In this document: piece after piece, positions 1 through 9,347 of the stretch
Numbering within the stretch: the first letter of the stretch is position 1
Layout: the number at the start of each line of letters is the position of its first letter
Assembly (NCBI RefSeq): GCF_008244685.1
Contig: NZ_VTFT01000001.1
Location: forward strand, 599,248-663,247
Reading direction: 5' to 3'
Source of the DNA: Luteimonas viscosa
GTDB lineage: Bacteria > Pseudomonadota > Gammaproteobacteria > Xanthomonadales > Xanthomonadaceae
DNA length: 64,000 bases
Notes under the pieces: generated by a model
The model's database searches: none
What the model was told of the DNA's origin: nothing
Seen by the model: the letters and a program-made list of their open reading frames with translations, nothing else
Position numbers and translations under genes: made by a program

Positions 1-1617
1 ATGGCCGAAGGCCTCGAGCACGTCGTCCATCTCGCCGAAGCCGGCGGCGGCAGGCGCCCCGGCTTCGCCCGCATGGCCGTGGTCGTGCGTGTCGGGCGAC
101 GGCGTGCCGGGCGCTTGGCTGTCGTCGTGGTCGTCGTCATGCTCTTCATGCGCTTGCGCTTCCGCGGGATCGCCGGCCGGCAGATCGCTGGTGGGCAGAT
201 CGCTGGTCGGCGGCGCGCGACCGCCTTCGCTTTCCTCGCCCAGGAACTGGCCGTAGCGCAGGCGCAGCAGGCGCTGGTCGACGCCGGTCGAATCCGAACG
301 ACGTTCGAACTCCTCCGCCGCCAGCCGTGGCCGCTCCGCGATCAACGCTTCGGCATCGATGATGATCTGGCGCTGGCTGCGGAAATAGGCGGGCAGGACC
401 TGGCGCGCGAGGCCGTCGAGTCCCTCCGCGCCGATCACCGGCTCCGCCGGCCAGCGCAGGATCACGCTGGCGCTGCGCGAGCGTTGCGGCTGCGGCGCGC
501 GGTTGTCGAGCACTTCCAGGCGCGCGACCAGGTCTTCGCCACGTTGCAGGCCGAAGGCCGACGGCACCAGCCGCACCTCGAAGCGCCTGCTGCGCCGGTC
601 GCCGCGGCCTTCGAGCACCCGCACGTGGTCCTGGAAGGAGATGTTCTCGCCGGTGCCCTCGGTGCGCGTGACCAGCAGCCGCGCCCGCGCGGCGACGCCG
701 TGGTCGTCGTCGACCTCGAACTGCAGGCGCCAGTCGCGTTGCCCGGCGGCCATCAGCGTCAGGCTCCGCTCCGGCACGAGCACGCGCACGCGCGGCGGCT
801 GGTCGGGCACGGCATCGAGGCGATGCAGCCTGGATTGCGCGGCGCCGGTCACGCCCTGCGGCACCACCCGGTAGAGGGTGGATTCCTGCAGCGGCAGGCT
901 AGCCGTCCAGTCCCCGCCCTCGCGTTGCAGTGCGAGGCGACGCCCGTCGTGGAACACCAGCTCGACCGCCCCGGGCTGCGGCGCATACCGCAGCGTCCAG
1001 CGGAGCGTGCTGGCAACCGGTGCCTTCGCATCCAGCGATTCCGCCCGGCTGGCCGCGATGCCGGTATAGGCCGGCGGCTGCACTTCCAGCATGGCTTCGA
1101 GCAAACGCGGCTCGCCTGCGACCGCCGGCGCGGATGCCGGAATCGAAGGACCGGCGGACTGCAGGCGTGGCGCGGGCCACAGCGTGGCGGCGAGCACGCA
1201 CAGCGCGGAAAGCGACCATGCGATGGCGATCGCGCGCTTCGACCATGCCGGGCGCAGGCCCGGCGGTGCGCTGCCCGTCAGCCGCTGCTCGACGCGCGTG
1301 CGTTGCAGGCGTTGCAGCGGCCCGAGAAGTGCCTGGTCGACGAAGAGCAGTCCGCTGCTGTCGTCCAGGTCGCGCCGCGCGGCGTCCAGCCGCACGATCA
1401 GCCAGCCACGATCGAAGCGCCGAAGCCGGATCGGGACGACCGCACCGCAGGCCGCGATCGCCAGTGCCGCCAGCACCAGGGCCGGCGTCGTGCCGGCGAT
1501 GCGCCACGCCACCGCGCAAAGCGCGACGGAAACGGGCAGCAGCACCAGCAGCGTGTCGAGCGCCACCCGCAGGTGCACGCCCCTGCGCATTGCCGCGATG
1601 ACGGCCCGCGCGCTCAC
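1..1617 (-). CDS. DUF4175-family membrane protein, C-terminus missing (window edge)
   Basis: Read in the minus frame from a GTG at 1617 that overlaps the stop of the upstream BatA-like gene (GTGA overlap); the frame stays open to base 1, so the 3' end lies outside the window. An N-terminal hydrophobic segment (about residues 20-50) and a second one near residue 120 are followed by a long soluble region. The visible end is acidic and His-rich (HEEHDDDHDDSQ near bases 100-150) and runs into a GFGEMDDVLEAFG stretch. DUF4175 proteins are large membrane proteins found at the end of MoxR/DUF58/BatA-type clusters, which is exactly the context here. The molecular role is not established. Family assignment rests mostly on context and architecture, so it is moderately sure. 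Confidence 0.72.
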   Translation of the reverse strand, partial: MSARAVIAAMRRGVHLRVALDTLLVLLPVSVALCAVAWRIAGTTPALVLAALAIAACGAVVPIRLRRFDRGWLIVRLDAARRDLDDSSGLLFVDQALLGPLQRLQRTRVEQRLTGSAPPGLRPAWSKRAIAIAWSLSALCVLAATLWPAPRLQSAGPSIPASAPAVAGEPRLLEAMLEVQPPAYTGIAASRAESLDAKAPVASTLRWTLRYAPQPGAVELVFHDGRRLALQREGGDWTASLPLQESTLYRVVPQGVTGAAQSRLHRLDAVPDQPPRVRVLVPERSLTLMAAGQRDWRLQFEVDDDHGVAARARLLVTRTEGTGENISFQDHVRVLEGRGDRRSRRFEVRLVPSAFGLQRGEDLVARLEVLDNRAPQPQRSRSASVILRWPAEPVIGAEGLDGLARQVLPAYFRSQRQIIIDAEALIAERPRLAAEEFERRSDSTGVDQRLLRLRYGQFLGEESEGGRAPPTSDLPTSDLPAGDPAEAQAHEEHDDDHDDSQAPGTPSPDTHDHGHAGEAGAPAAAGFGEMDDVLEAFGH

Positions 1618-2777
1618 GCGACGGCACTCCGGCGGCGCGAGGTGGCCAGCCAGCGCTCGAGCAGCGCCAGCAACGCGATCGCCAGGGCGAGCCACGCGGT
1701 CAGGTCGCGCGGAGGCGGCGGAGGGGCGATGGCACCGGAAACAGGGGCGTAATCGCCGGCCGCCACCAGCGTGGGCGCGACGACCGGCTGCAGCACGTCC
1801 CGCAGTCGTGCCGGGAAGCCGGGATCGAGCAGTTCCGGCATCGCGTCCGGCTGCAACGGGCGGACGAAACGCAACACGCGCCCCTTTTCCAGCGCGGCGG
1901 CGGTCAGCAGGGGTCGGCCCGCGGCATCGCGCCAGACGACGGCCGCGGAAGGCTGTACCGGCTCCTGCGCATCGTCCGCAAGCAGCGCCTGGCCGCCCTG
2001 CCCGACCCAGGCGCGCACCTCGGCCGGCAGCGGGTCGGAACGCAGCCATGCCAGCACCTGGACATCCTTCGGCAACGGGTTCACCGCATCGTCGGACACA
2101 TCCACGTCGGTGCGGGCATCGGCGTCCCGCCACGCGAGCGTGGCCGCGCGCAGGTAGCGCACGGCCTCGCGATGCGCCTCGTCGTGGCGGATCGCGAGCA
2201 CCGGTGGCGCTGAAGGCGCGACATCGACGCGCGCGTCATCCGCCGGCACGACCCGCCAGTCCACGTCGCGGGCCAGTCGCAGCCGCGCGGCATCCGCGCC
2301 CCGCAACCGCTCCGGCACCAGCACCGTCAGCGGCGCGGCGGCGGGCAGCGTGGCATCGAACTCGCGCAGCAGGCTGGCGGTCGCGAACCCGCCCTGCGGC
2401 ATGGGCTGGTCGACGGGCGGGAAGCCGGGCGCCAGCCAGCGCACATCGGAGTCGCCGGCTCGCGCGGTCGCGTCCGCGATCGCGGATGGCGCGACGCCGG
2501 GCACCACCAGCAGGCGCGGCGTTTCATCCTCCACGCCGAGCAGCGCCGGCCGCGCGAGCAGCAAGGCCAACGCCGCCACCAGCACCAATCGCACAAGCAG
2601 CAGCCACCATTCGTCGAAACGGATCCGCCGCCGTGGCTTCGGGTTCGCCCGCAACCATCTCAGCGCGGCGAAGACCGTGGGCCTCTGCTGCTGGCGGCGC
2701 GCGAGGTGCAGCAGCAGCGGCAGCGCCAGGGCGGCGAGCGCGGCGAGCGCGGCCGGCAGCAGCAGGACCAGGTTCAT
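1614..2777 (-). CDS. BatA-like membrane protein with N-terminal double transmembrane domain
   Basis: 387 aa. The first 70 residues carry two hydrophobic helices separated by a basic loop (LLLHLARRQQQ... then FDEWWLLLVRLVLVAALALLLARP), the hallmark of the N-terminal BatA domain. The middle is soluble and a third helix lies near the C-terminus (LTAWLALAIALLALLERWLA). No MIDAS-type VWA motif is visible, so this is the BatA-N/BatB-like scaffold variant rather than a metal-binding VWA protein. It overlaps the DUF58 gene upstream by ATGA and the DUF4175 gene downstream by GTGA, implying translational coupling of the three. In better-known Bat clusters such proteins form an inner-membrane complex with MoxR ATPases; the same role here is inferred. 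Confidence 0.82.
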   Translation of the reverse strand: MNLVLLLPAALAALAALALPLLLHLARRQQQRPTVFAALRWLRANPKPRRRIRFDEWWLLLVRLVLVAALALLLARPALLGVEDETPRLLVVPGVAPSAIADATARAGDSDVRWLAPGFPPVDQPMPQGGFATASLLREFDATLPAAAPLTVLVPERLRGADAARLRLARDVDWRVVPADDARVDVAPSAPPVLAIRHDEAHREAVRYLRAATLAWRDADARTDVDVSDDAVNPLPKDVQVLAWLRSDPLPAEVRAWVGQGGQALLADDAQEPVQPSAAVVWRDAAGRPLLTAAALEKGRVLRFVRPLQPDAMPELLDPGFPARLRDVLQPVVAPTLVAAGDYAPVSGAIAPPPPPRDLTAWLALAIALLALLERWLATSRRRSAVA

Positions 2778-3670
2778 GCGCCGCCCGCACCCGGAGTATC
2801 GGCGAACAGCGCGCGCAGCGGCGCGGTCAGCGGTTCGTCCAGCACGAAGCGCACGTGGCGGATGCCGGCCTGGTCGAGCCGCGCGTCCAGTGTCCGCTGC
2901 GCCTCGGCGAAACGCGACAGGAAGCCGGCGCGCAGCGCGCGGCCGTCGCCGGGCAGCTCCTCGCCGGTTTCCGGATCGCGGAAGCGGCGACCGTCGGCGA
3001 AGGGAAAATCGCGTTCCGCGACGGTGAGCAACTGGATCGCCAGCACCTCGCGACGTGCGCCTGCCAGTCGCGTCGCGAGCTCGACCGTGGCCGGGTCGAG
3101 GAAATCGCCCAGCACCACCACCAGGTCGTCGGCACCGATGCGTTCCCACACCGGCCGCAGCCGCGACTCCGCGGGCACGCCCCCCGTCGCGTCCAGGCGC
3201 TGCAGTTCGAACAGCAGCCGCTCGCGCTGGCGCGATCCGGAGGCCGCCGGGACGAACGCGATCGCATCCTCGCGCAATGCGAGCAGGCCGACGCGATCCC
3301 CCTGGCGCAGCGCGACCTCGGCGATGCATGCCGCCAGCGCCTTGCCCGCATCCAGCCGCGACCAGTCCGGCCGCACCTCGTCGGCCTGCGCCATCGATGC
3401 ACTGGCATCGAGCACCAGCCACACCGCCAGCGGGCTGTCGCGCTCGGCCTCGCGCACGAAGAAGCGGTCGCTGCGGGCGTAGAGTTTCCAGTCGATGCGG
3501 CGCGGCTCGTCGCCCGGCTCGTAGCCGCGGTACTGGGAGAATTCCAGCCCGGCGCCCCTGTCGCGGCTGCGATGCTGGCCGCCGCCGCGCAGCGCGCTGG
3601 CGCGCCGCGAAGCGATGCGCAACCCGCGCAGCTGCGCGCGCAGTCCGGGCGTGACCGGATCCCAGGCCAT
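2774..3670 (-). CDS. DUF58 domain-containing protein
   Basis: 298 aa. The start ATG at 3670 was chosen because it lies 11 bp after the MoxR stop; the longer open frame upstream is only the shadow of MoxR. It shows the diagnostic DUF58 block SQYRGYEPGDEPRRIDWKLY (about residues 50-69), followed by a VWA-like fold with VLDASASM (about residues 90-97) giving the DxSxS part of a MIDAS site. DUF58 proteins are usual partners of MoxR AAA+ ATPases and are thought to act as metal-binding substrates or effectors of the ATPase. It is coupled to the next gene by an ATGA overlap. Confidence 0.92.
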   Translation of the reverse strand: MAWDPVTPGLRAQLRGLRIASRRASALRGGGQHRSRDRGAGLEFSQYRGYEPGDEPRRIDWKLYARSDRFFVREAERDSPLAVWLVLDASASMAQADEVRPDWSRLDAGKALAACIAEVALRQGDRVGLLALREDAIAFVPAASGSRQRERLLFELQRLDATGGVPAESRLRPVWERIGADDLVVVLGDFLDPATVELATRLAGARREVLAIQLLTVAERDFPFADGRRFRDPETGEELPGDGRALRAGFLSRFAEAQRTLDARLDQAGIRHVRFVLDEPLTAPLRALFADTPGAGGA

Positions 3671-3681
3671 CGTCGTCGCGC

Positions 3682-4680
<999 letters not shown>

Positions 4681-4730
4681 GGGCAGGGCCGGGTCAGGCG
4701 GGAGCGATTGCGGGGATTCATCGCGCGTTT

Positions 4731-4802
4731 GTCATTTCGACCGGAGGGAGAAATCTGCATTCTGGAGACTGGTAGCAGATTTCTCCCTTCGGTCGAAATG
4801 AC
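4731..4802. repeat. Long palindromic repeat (28-bp arms)
   Basis: Two nearly perfect 28-base inverted arms at 4731-4758 and 4775-4802 (GTCATTTCGACC...AAATCTGC and its complement, one mismatch) flank a 16-base loop. The structure would form a strong hairpin between the divergently named ends of the DUF4159 and MoxR genes, which lie on the same strand. No T-tract follows, so it is not a typical intrinsic terminator. It looks like an interspersed extragenic palindrome. Confidence 0.85.
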
Positions 4803-4874
4803 GGGTTCGGTCGAAACGACAGGTTCGGTCGAGATGACAGGTTCGGTCGAGATGACAGGTTCGGCCGAGATGAC
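4791..4874. repeat. 18-bp tandem repeat, about 4.7 copies
   Basis: The right arm of the palindrome at 4775-4802 ends in GGTCGAAATGAC, which is then repeated with an 18-base period at 4791, 4809, 4827, 4845 and 4863. The spacer is AGGTTC or GGGTTC. Copies diverge by one to three bases. It appears to have grown by slippage from the end of the palindrome. No spacers of unique sequence are present, so it is not a CRISPR array. Confidence 0.9.
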
Positions 4875-4901
4875 CGGGACAGAAAGTGCGAAACGTCCCT
4901 C

Positions 4902-5621
4902 TCATGCCGTCAGCGCATAGATCACGATGTTGACCGCGAACTTCGTGTTGTCCTCGGCGAGGAAGCGTTTGTTGCGCCAGTCGTAGTCCCACTCGCAGCC
5001 GTAGTCCTTGTTGCTGTAGAGCAGGCCGAGGCGGCCGTCGATCTCGATGCCCTTGAGGTAGTCGTGGACGAGGTCGTCGCCCCAGCCGTTGAGCTCGAAA
5101 CCGGTCGCGGGCGGGCCGTCCGGGAAGCGGAAGAAGCTGCTGTAGATGGCATGGCTGTTCGGCAGCTTCTTCAGCGCCCGGCCACCGAAGATCGAGGCCA
5201 TCTGCGCCTCGAACGACTTCGCGAAGAGCCCGTCGATGTCGTGGTTGCAGTCGTCGACGAACACGAACCCGCCATTGCGCACGTAGCGTTCGAAATTGCG
5301 CCGTTCGGCCGGGTTGAACTCCACCAGCTTGTGCCCGGACAGGTAGCAGAACGGCGCCGCCAGCATCTTCGGATCGGCCAGGTCGACCACGTGCTCCTCC
5401 GGGTCCACCCGCAGGCCGGTGTAGTCGATCAGCGATGTGACCAGGTTCGACGGCATCCGTGCATCGACATCCCAGTCGCCGGAGTCGTAACGCAGCCGCG
5501 TGAACCAGAAATCGTAGGTGGCCGACTGCGCCCGCAAGGGTGGCAGCGCCAGCGTGGCGGCGGCGCCGAGCATCATGCGGAGGAACTGGGCGCGGTTCAC
5601 GACTCCATCTGTCCCGACCAT
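4902..5621 (-). CDS. DUF4159 domain-containing exported protein
   Basis: 239 aa. The N-terminus (FLRMMLGAAATLALPPLRAQS) looks like an export signal with cleavage near residue 32. The body has the DUF4159 features: FTRLRYDSGDWD, a Rossmann-like core with FCYLSGHKLVEF, and RNGGFVFVDDCNHD. DUF4159 is a class I glutamine-amidotransferase-like fold, but no catalytic function is established. DUF4159 genes commonly sit with MoxR/DUF58/BatA clusters, and here it is immediately upstream of one on the same strand, separated by 221 bp of repeats. The start ATG at 5621 is uncertain by a few codons: GTG/ATG alternatives lie nearby (for example at residue 9). Confidence 0.88.
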   Translation of the reverse strand: MVGTDGVVNRAQFLRMMLGAAATLALPPLRAQSATYDFWFTRLRYDSGDWDVDARMPSNLVTSLIDYTGLRVDPEEHVVDLADPKMLAAPFCYLSGHKLVEFNPAERRNFERYVRNGGFVFVDDCNHDIDGLFAKSFEAQMASIFGGRALKKLPNSHAIYSSFFRFPDGPPATGFELNGWGDDLVHDYLKGIEIDGRLGLLYSNKDYGCEWDYDWRNKRFLAEDNTKFAVNIVIYALTA

Positions 5622-6198
5622 GCCGAGCCGCCAACCCCACCGACCTGCAGTCGACCCGGAAACTGCCCTTCAATGGAAACACACCGGCGATCCATCCTCC
5701 ACACCCGGAGGGCGGCGGGCATGGATGCCCACCGTTTTCCGACCGAGGCAGGATGCCGAGTCGGAGAATGCCGATCCACGGTCGGGCGTGGGCTTGTGCA
5801 CTTGCGGGGAAGGCCAATTCTTTTGGTGACTTGTTCTTGACCGGCTGCGCCGTTCGCTGCGCAGTGGGCCAGCAAAGAAAAGTTACCCGCTCGCTCGTGG
5901 CGAGCGGAAGCTCTTGGCTTTGCCTGACCCCATGTCAATGCCAAGGTAAGAGACAAAGGCAAAAGCTTCCGTCCGCTGCAGCGGACGGGTTCATTTCTTT
6001 TGATAAGCGTCAAAAGAAACGAACCAAAGAAAAGCGCTTTCCCCGCAAGTGCACAAGCTCGAGACGGATCCAGAATGGGGATTTTCCGACTCGGCATCCT
6101 GCCTCGGTCGGAAAACGCCGCCCATCCATGGGCGGCGCCCTTCGGGTCTGGCGGCATCCCGCCAGACTGGTGCGAAATCAACAGCGGACGGCTGGCCG
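5622..6198. repeat. Non-coding stretch holding a long imperfect inverted repeat
   Basis: No credible gene. The arms are roughly 5685-5830 and 6025-6170. Both contain CCGACCGAGGCAGGATGCCG (or its complement), GCTTGTGCACTTGCGGGGAA, an ATGGATG-rich outer part and CCCGGAGGGCGGCG-like sequence. The centre (about 5870-6020) contains smaller inverted matches around AAAGAAAAGTTACC and CGTCAAAAGAAACGAACC and a CCGTCCGCTGCAGCGGACGG palindrome at about 5970-5990. The layout resembles the interspersed intergenic elements common in Lysobacter/Xanthomonas genomes, in which open frames are usually spurious. It carries no transposase. It may be mobilised in trans; that is inference. Confidence 0.8.
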
Positions 6199-7533
6199 TC
6201 ACACCGCGTCGGACAACGACGTGAACGTGAAATCGCGCAACCGCATCGGCGGGATCATCATCGCGAATTGCGACTCGTCGCCGCTCACGCGCACCGGCTT
6301 GCCGAGCTCGTCGATGTTGTTGAGCATGATCACCGGCGATTCGTTGAAGCGGAAGTTCTTCACCGGGTGCTTGACCTCGCCGTCCTCGATGTAGAACGTG
6401 CCGTCGCGGGTGAGGCCGGTGAGCAGCACCGTCTGCGGGTCCACCATGCGGATGTACCAGGTACGGGTGACCAGGATGCCGCGGTCGGTCTCGCGCACCA
6501 GGTCGGCGGTGGACTTGGTGCCGCCGGACATGATCAGGTTGCCCGGCATCGCCACCGCCTCCCTGCCCTGCTGCTGCGCCCAGTAGCGCGAGTACAGCAG
6601 GTTCGCGACCTTGCCGTCCTGGATGACCGGCATGCGCTTGCGCGGCTGGCCTTCGTCGTCCCACGGCAGCACCGGCACGTTGGCGTCGCCCGGATCCGCC
6701 CAGATGTTCACCCGCGGGTCGTAGACCTGCTCGCCGATTTTGTTGCCGCCGCCCTTCTTCGACAGGAAGCTGCGGCCCTCGTCGGCCTGGCGCGCGTCGA
6801 AGAAGAACATCATGAACGAGACCAGGCCGGCGGCGGCGTGCGGCTCCAGGATCACCGTGTACTTGCCCGGCTCCAGCGCCTTGGCATCGGCCGAATCGCG
6901 CGCCTTGCGGATGGCGATGGCGACGTCGCGACCCGCGTCCAGGCCGCCGATGTCGGTGACGTTGCGGCCGACCCAGCCCGAACCGCGCCCGTCCTCGGTA
7001 CGCACGGTGCAGGTGTAGTCGGCGCTGGTCGAAGTCTGGTAGGCGAAGTTGCCGTTGCTGTTGGCGATCGCGGTGAACGACTGGCTGTCCTCCAGGAATC
7101 CGGCCGCGACCAGTCCCGACGAGCGGCAGGGCGCGATCGAATCCACCGCCACCTGGGCGCGCTGCTCGGGGGTGATCGCCGCGGTGGCGGCGCTGAAGGT
7201 GCTGGTGGGCGTGTACGACTGCTTGCCGATCGCGGGCATGAACTCCGGGTTTTCCGGCGCCAGCCGCGCCAGGTCCTCGGCGCGGCGTACCACGCGCTCG
7301 AGCGAGGCGTCGTCGAACTCGTTGATGGTCGCGGTTCCGACGCGCTTGCCGAAGGCCACGCTCACGCCCAGCTCGACGTCGTCGACGATGCCGCTGGTGG
7401 AGACGTTGTTCAGCGCGAAACGGATGTTGCCGCTGGTGCCGCCGCCGAGGGTGGCCGTGCACTCGTCCGCGGTGGACAGCGCGATGACCTTGTCGAGGAT
7501 CGCCTTGGCTTCGGCTTCGGTAAAGATGCTCAT
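6199..7533 (-). CDS. TldE/PmbA-type metalloprotease-related subunit
   Basis: 444 aa of the TldD/PmbA family. It has the GxxxxxRFALNNVSTSGIVDD-type N-terminal domain and the C-terminal DGTFYIEDGEVKHPVKNFRFNES block typical of this family, but no HExxxH motif, so it is the non-catalytic TldE-like partner. In E. coli the TldD/TldE heterodimer is a zinc protease that processes microcin B17 and CcdA. It has a good ribosome-binding site (AGGAGA, 9 bases before the ATG) and follows the TldD-like gene by 22 bp, indicating an operon. Unlike the two TldD-like neighbours it shows no signal peptide. Confidence 0.9.
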   Translation of the reverse strand: MSIFTEAEAKAILDKVIALSTADECTATLGGGTSGNIRFALNNVSTSGIVDDVELGVSVAFGKRVGTATINEFDDASLERVVRRAEDLARLAPENPEFMPAIGKQSYTPTSTFSAATAAITPEQRAQVAVDSIAPCRSSGLVAAGFLEDSQSFTAIANSNGNFAYQTSTSADYTCTVRTEDGRGSGWVGRNVTDIGGLDAGRDVAIAIRKARDSADAKALEPGKYTVILEPHAAAGLVSFMMFFFDARQADEGRSFLSKKGGGNKIGEQVYDPRVNIWADPGDANVPVLPWDDEGQPRKRMPVIQDGKVANLLYSRYWAQQQGREAVAMPGNLIMSGGTKSTADLVRETDRGILVTRTWYIRMVDPQTVLLTGLTRDGTFYIEDGEVKHPVKNFRFNESPVIMLNNIDELGKPVRVSGDESQFAMMIPPMRLRDFTFTSLSDAV

Positions 7534-7555
7534 GTATTCGTATCTCCTGTGCCGG

Positions 7556-9190
7556 TCAGCCGAGCGAACGCGCGGTGTTGATGACGTTGATGCCGTTGAA
7601 ACGCGCCGTGCTCGAGCCGTGCGAGACCGCCGACACCTGCCCCGGCTGGCCCTTGCCGTCGAAGAACGAGCCGCCCAGGCGGTAGTCGCTCTCGTCGCAG
7701 ATCGCCGAGCACGCGTTCCAGAACTCCGGCGTGCGGATCTGGTAGGCCACGTCCTCGATCATGCCGGTGATCGCGCCGTCCTTGATCTCGTAGAACAGCT
7801 GGCCGCCGAACTGGGCGTTGTAGCGCTGCTGGTCGATCGAGAACGAGCCGTCGCCGATGATGTAGATGCCGTTCTCGACGTCCTTGACCATGTCCGCCAC
7901 CGACAGCTTGTCCTTGCCGGCCGCGAGCGAGACGTTGGCCATGCGCTGGAACTGCACGCTCGACCACGAGTCGGCGTAGCAGCAGCCGTCGGACTCGTCC
8001 TTGCCGACGATGTGGGCCTGGTCGCGGATGGTCTGGTAGTCGACCAGGATGCCGTCCTTCACCAGGTCCCAGCGCTTGCACTTGACGCCTTCGTCGTCGT
8101 AGCCGACGGCGCCGAGGCTGCCCGGCTGGGTCTTGTCGGCGAACAGGGTGACCCGGTCGCTGCCGTACTGGAACCCCGCCTCGCGCTTGTCCATCGTGGC
8201 GAAGCTGGTGCCGGCGTAGTTGGCCTCGTAGCCGAGCACGCGGTCGAGTTCCAGCGGATGGCCGACCGATTCGTGGATCGTCAGCCAGGTGTGCGAGGGA
8301 TCGAGCACCAGGTCGTACTTGCCCGGCTTGACCGACGGCGCCTTGAGCTTCTCCTGCGCCTGCTTGGCCGCGGCCACGGCGTCCTCGAGCATGTCGTAGG
8401 ACTGGCCGTAGTTGACCACGCCGTTGGGCGAGACGAACTTCTGGCCGCGGTCGCCGTCGAGGTACTCGTAGCCCAGGCCCATCGGTGCCGACAGCCCTTC
8501 GCGGGTGCGGAACTTGCCGCTGGCCTTGTCGATCGCGGTCACCGTCATCGGCGCCCAGATCCGGTGCACGTCCTGGTCGATGTAGGAGCCGTCGGTGGAG
8601 GCGAAGTACTTCTGTTCGTTGACCAGGAACAGGGTGGAATTGATGAAACTGGCGCCGGCATTGATCGCTGCGGCATTGACCGAAAGCAGCAGGTCGACCT
8701 TGTCCTTCACCGGCACTTCCATCGCGTTCCTGCGGATCGGGGTCTTCCACGCGACCTCGCCGTATCCCGGCGCGGGCGCCAGCTGCACCGGCGCGGTCTG
8801 CACCTTCGCGTTGGCCTTGGCGATCGCGGTCGCACGGCGCGCCGCCTCGGCCACCGAATCGACGGTGAGTCCGTTGGTGGCGGCGAAGCCCCAGGCGCCG
8901 TCGGCGATCACGCGCACGCCCACGCCGGTGGATTCGGTGTTGACCACGTTCTGCACCTTGTCCTCGCGGGTCATCACGAACTGGCGCAGGTAGCGGCCGA
9001 TGCGCACGTCGCAGTAACTGGCGCCGGAGCCGCGGGCGGCCTGCAGCGCCGCGTCGGCGAGCTGCTTCTTGACCGGGAGGTCGAGCGTGGTGAGGAGCTG
9101 GTCGGCGGCGATCGCCTTGCCCAGCCATGCGGGCAGCGCCAGGCTGCCCATGCCGAGGCCGCCAAGGGCCAGGAAGTCGCGTCGTTGCAA
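7556..9190 (-). CDS. TldD-like zinc metalloprotease with Tat-type signal (copy 1)
   Basis: About 544 aa. The catalytic zinc motif HESVGH lies in LTIHESVGHPLELDR, and the family C-terminus RTPEFWNACSAIC is present. The start is taken as TTG at 9190, because GGAG lies 8 bases upstream and the resulting N-terminus QRRDFLALGG matches the start of the neighbouring paralogue; an in-frame ATG at 9235 has no ribosome-binding site. The N-terminus reads as a twin-arginine signal: RRDFLALGG, hydrophobic core, then AIAADQ. Canonical TldD is cytoplasmic, so export would be unusual. It is likely co-transcribed with the TldE-like gene. Confidence 0.9.
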   Translation of the reverse strand: MQRRDFLALGGLGMGSLALPAWLGKAIAADQLLTTLDLPVKKQLADAALQAARGSGASYCDVRIGRYLRQFVMTREDKVQNVVNTESTGVGVRVIADGAWGFAATNGLTVDSVAEAARRATAIAKANAKVQTAPVQLAPAPGYGEVAWKTPIRRNAMEVPVKDKVDLLLSVNAAAINAGASFINSTLFLVNEQKYFASTDGSYIDQDVHRIWAPMTVTAIDKASGKFRTREGLSAPMGLGYEYLDGDRGQKFVSPNGVVNYGQSYDMLEDAVAAAKQAQEKLKAPSVKPGKYDLVLDPSHTWLTIHESVGHPLELDRVLGYEANYAGTSFATMDKREAGFQYGSDRVTLFADKTQPGSLGAVGYDDEGVKCKRWDLVKDGILVDYQTIRDQAHIVGKDESDGCCYADSWSSVQFQRMANVSLAAGKDKLSVADMVKDVENGIYIIGDGSFSIDQQRYNAQFGGQLFYEIKDGAITGMIEDVAYQIRTPEFWNACSAICDESDYRLGGSFFDGKGQPGQVSAVSHGSSTARFNGINVINTARSLG

Positions 9191-9347
9191 GGGGGCATCT
9201 CCGTCGTCGTGGCCACGGCATCGGCGCCGCGGCATCGGCCCGGAGCCGGGTGCATGGCACCGGCCCGGAGGGTGTTCCGATTCTGGGCGGCCCGGGTACG
9301 CCGGCGCAAATGACTTTTGGCACGGTCGGGAACGCCCGACCCGCGGT

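Noticed and set aside
4791..4874. Possible CRISPR array
   Set aside because: The 18-bp units are contiguous with no unique spacers and no cas genes are nearby.
5685..6170. Insertion sequence
   Set aside because: No transposase frame or matching short terminal repeats with target duplication could be found.
5597..7462. Long minus-strand frame across the inverted-repeat element
   Set aside because: It is a shadow of the TldE-like gene followed by repeat sequence; composition is unlike a protein.
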